Shown: positions 6,427-6,563 of the stretch, in pieces | Numbering within the stretch: the stretch's first letter is position 1 | Layout of the letters: each line of letters starts with the position of its first letter | NCBI GenBank assembly: GCA_946614205.1 | Contig: CAMOGR010000200.1 | Span: 1-6,563, forward strand | DNA: 6,563 nucleotides | Origin: an uncultured Bacteroidales bacterium | GTDB taxonomy: Bacteria > Bacteroidota > Bacteroidia > Bacteroidales > UBA932 | Direction of reading: 5' to 3' | Notes under the pieces: model-generated | What the model was told of the DNA's origin: nothing | Databases searched by the model: none | The model's input: the letters and a program-made list of their open reading frames with translations, nothing else | Program-made: the position numbers and the translations under genes

Positions 6427-6434
6427 TATCTTTG
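6427..6434 (+). promoter_or_regulatory. Candidate -7 promoter box for the gene starting at 6463
   Basis: TATCTTTG fits TAnnTTTG and lies 28 nt ahead of the ATG at 6463, predicting a leader of about 22 nt. An upstream TTTTG (6410-6414) is only 12 bp away, shorter than the usual spacing of about 19-21 bp, so it is probably not the -33 element. The box suggests the downstream gene has its own promoter, though read-through from murB is also possible because no terminator hairpin is visible between them. Confidence 0.5.
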
Positions 6435-6462
6435 CACCCGCTCCTGTACAATGGAAGAGTAA

Positions 6463-6563
6463 ATGGAAAAAATATCCAAAAGCATATGGCGTTCACTGCT
6501 CGAAAAGTTCAAGGAATCGGTGCTGTCGGTTCTGCCCGTCAGCCTGATAGTCTTTGCGCTTTC
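6463..6563 (+). CDS. Start of a probable DUF1538 family membrane protein, cut by window edge
   Basis: Only 33 codons are visible. An amphipathic, Lys/Glu-containing start (MEKISKSIWRSLLEKFKE) is followed by a hydrophobic stretch, SVLSVLPVSLIVFAL, which looks like the beginning of a first transmembrane helix. The arrangement of a charged helix, then ES-x-x-SVLP, then a hydrophobic run, resembles the start of DUF1538 proteins. These are multi-spanning inner-membrane proteins of unknown function, and I recognise the pattern from memory only. The ATG at 6463 is used because it directly follows the stop of a three-codon frame (6451-6462) and there is no in-frame start further upstream within the leader. 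Other membrane proteins cannot be excluded from so short a piece. Confidence 0.6.
   Translation, partial: MEKISKSIWRSLLEKFKESVLSVLPVSLIVFAL

Noticed and set aside
6410..6462. Terminator after murB
   Set aside because: No GC-rich hairpin with a T-run is visible in the gap; it holds only a promoter-like box and a short leader.

Overview
The window reads as part of a GC-rich member of the Bacteroidota, probably Bacteroidales-like. This rests on three things: copies of the Bacteroidota sigma-factor -7 element TAnnTTTG in the two intergenic gaps, A/T-rich start regions with no Shine-Dalgarno sequence, and a fused aspartokinase/homoserine dehydrogenase of Bacteroidota flavour. The base composition is clearly GC-rich, but I did not compute it, and I cannot name a genus.

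Positions 1-5341 (minus strand) hold a tightly packed operon for the aspartate/diaminopimelate pathway, transcribed right to left: thrA (aspartokinase-homoserine dehydrogenase), dapE-like M20 deacylase, dapB, dapA and dapD (cut by the left edge). The junctions are a 1-nt gap, two 4-nt ATGA overlaps and a 10-nt overlap, so the genes are almost certainly co-transcribed and probably translationally coupled. Together they cover aspartate phosphorylation, ring formation, reduction, succinylation and desuccinylation on the succinylase route to meso-diaminopimelate and lysine. The homoserine dehydrogenase half of ThrA feeds threonine and methionine. Aspartate-semialdehyde dehydrogenase, the succinyl-DAP aminotransferase and DapF are not in the window.

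Positions 5342-5395 are a compact divergent promoter region. Two identical TATATTTG boxes lie back to back as a perfect inverted repeat, one facing thrA and one facing murB. The murB box is so close to the ATG that murB is probably leaderless or nearly so.

Positions 5396-6409 (plus strand) encode MurB, the UDP-N-acetylenolpyruvoylglucosamine reductase of peptidoglycan synthesis. After a short gap with another TAnnTTTG box, a gene cut by the right edge begins at 6463. Its start resembles the DUF1538 membrane-protein family.

The window is mostly core metabolism, and I found no mobile element, CRISPR array, RNA gene or clearly new system. The most interesting signal is regulatory. ThrA has lost about one ACT-domain length of its regulatory region, DapA lacks the residues that bind feedback lysine in E. 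coli, and there is no room for a leader attenuator or riboswitch. The pathway may therefore lack the usual feedback controls. Both arms of the divergent promoter supply peptidoglycan precursors (DAP and UDP-MurNAc).
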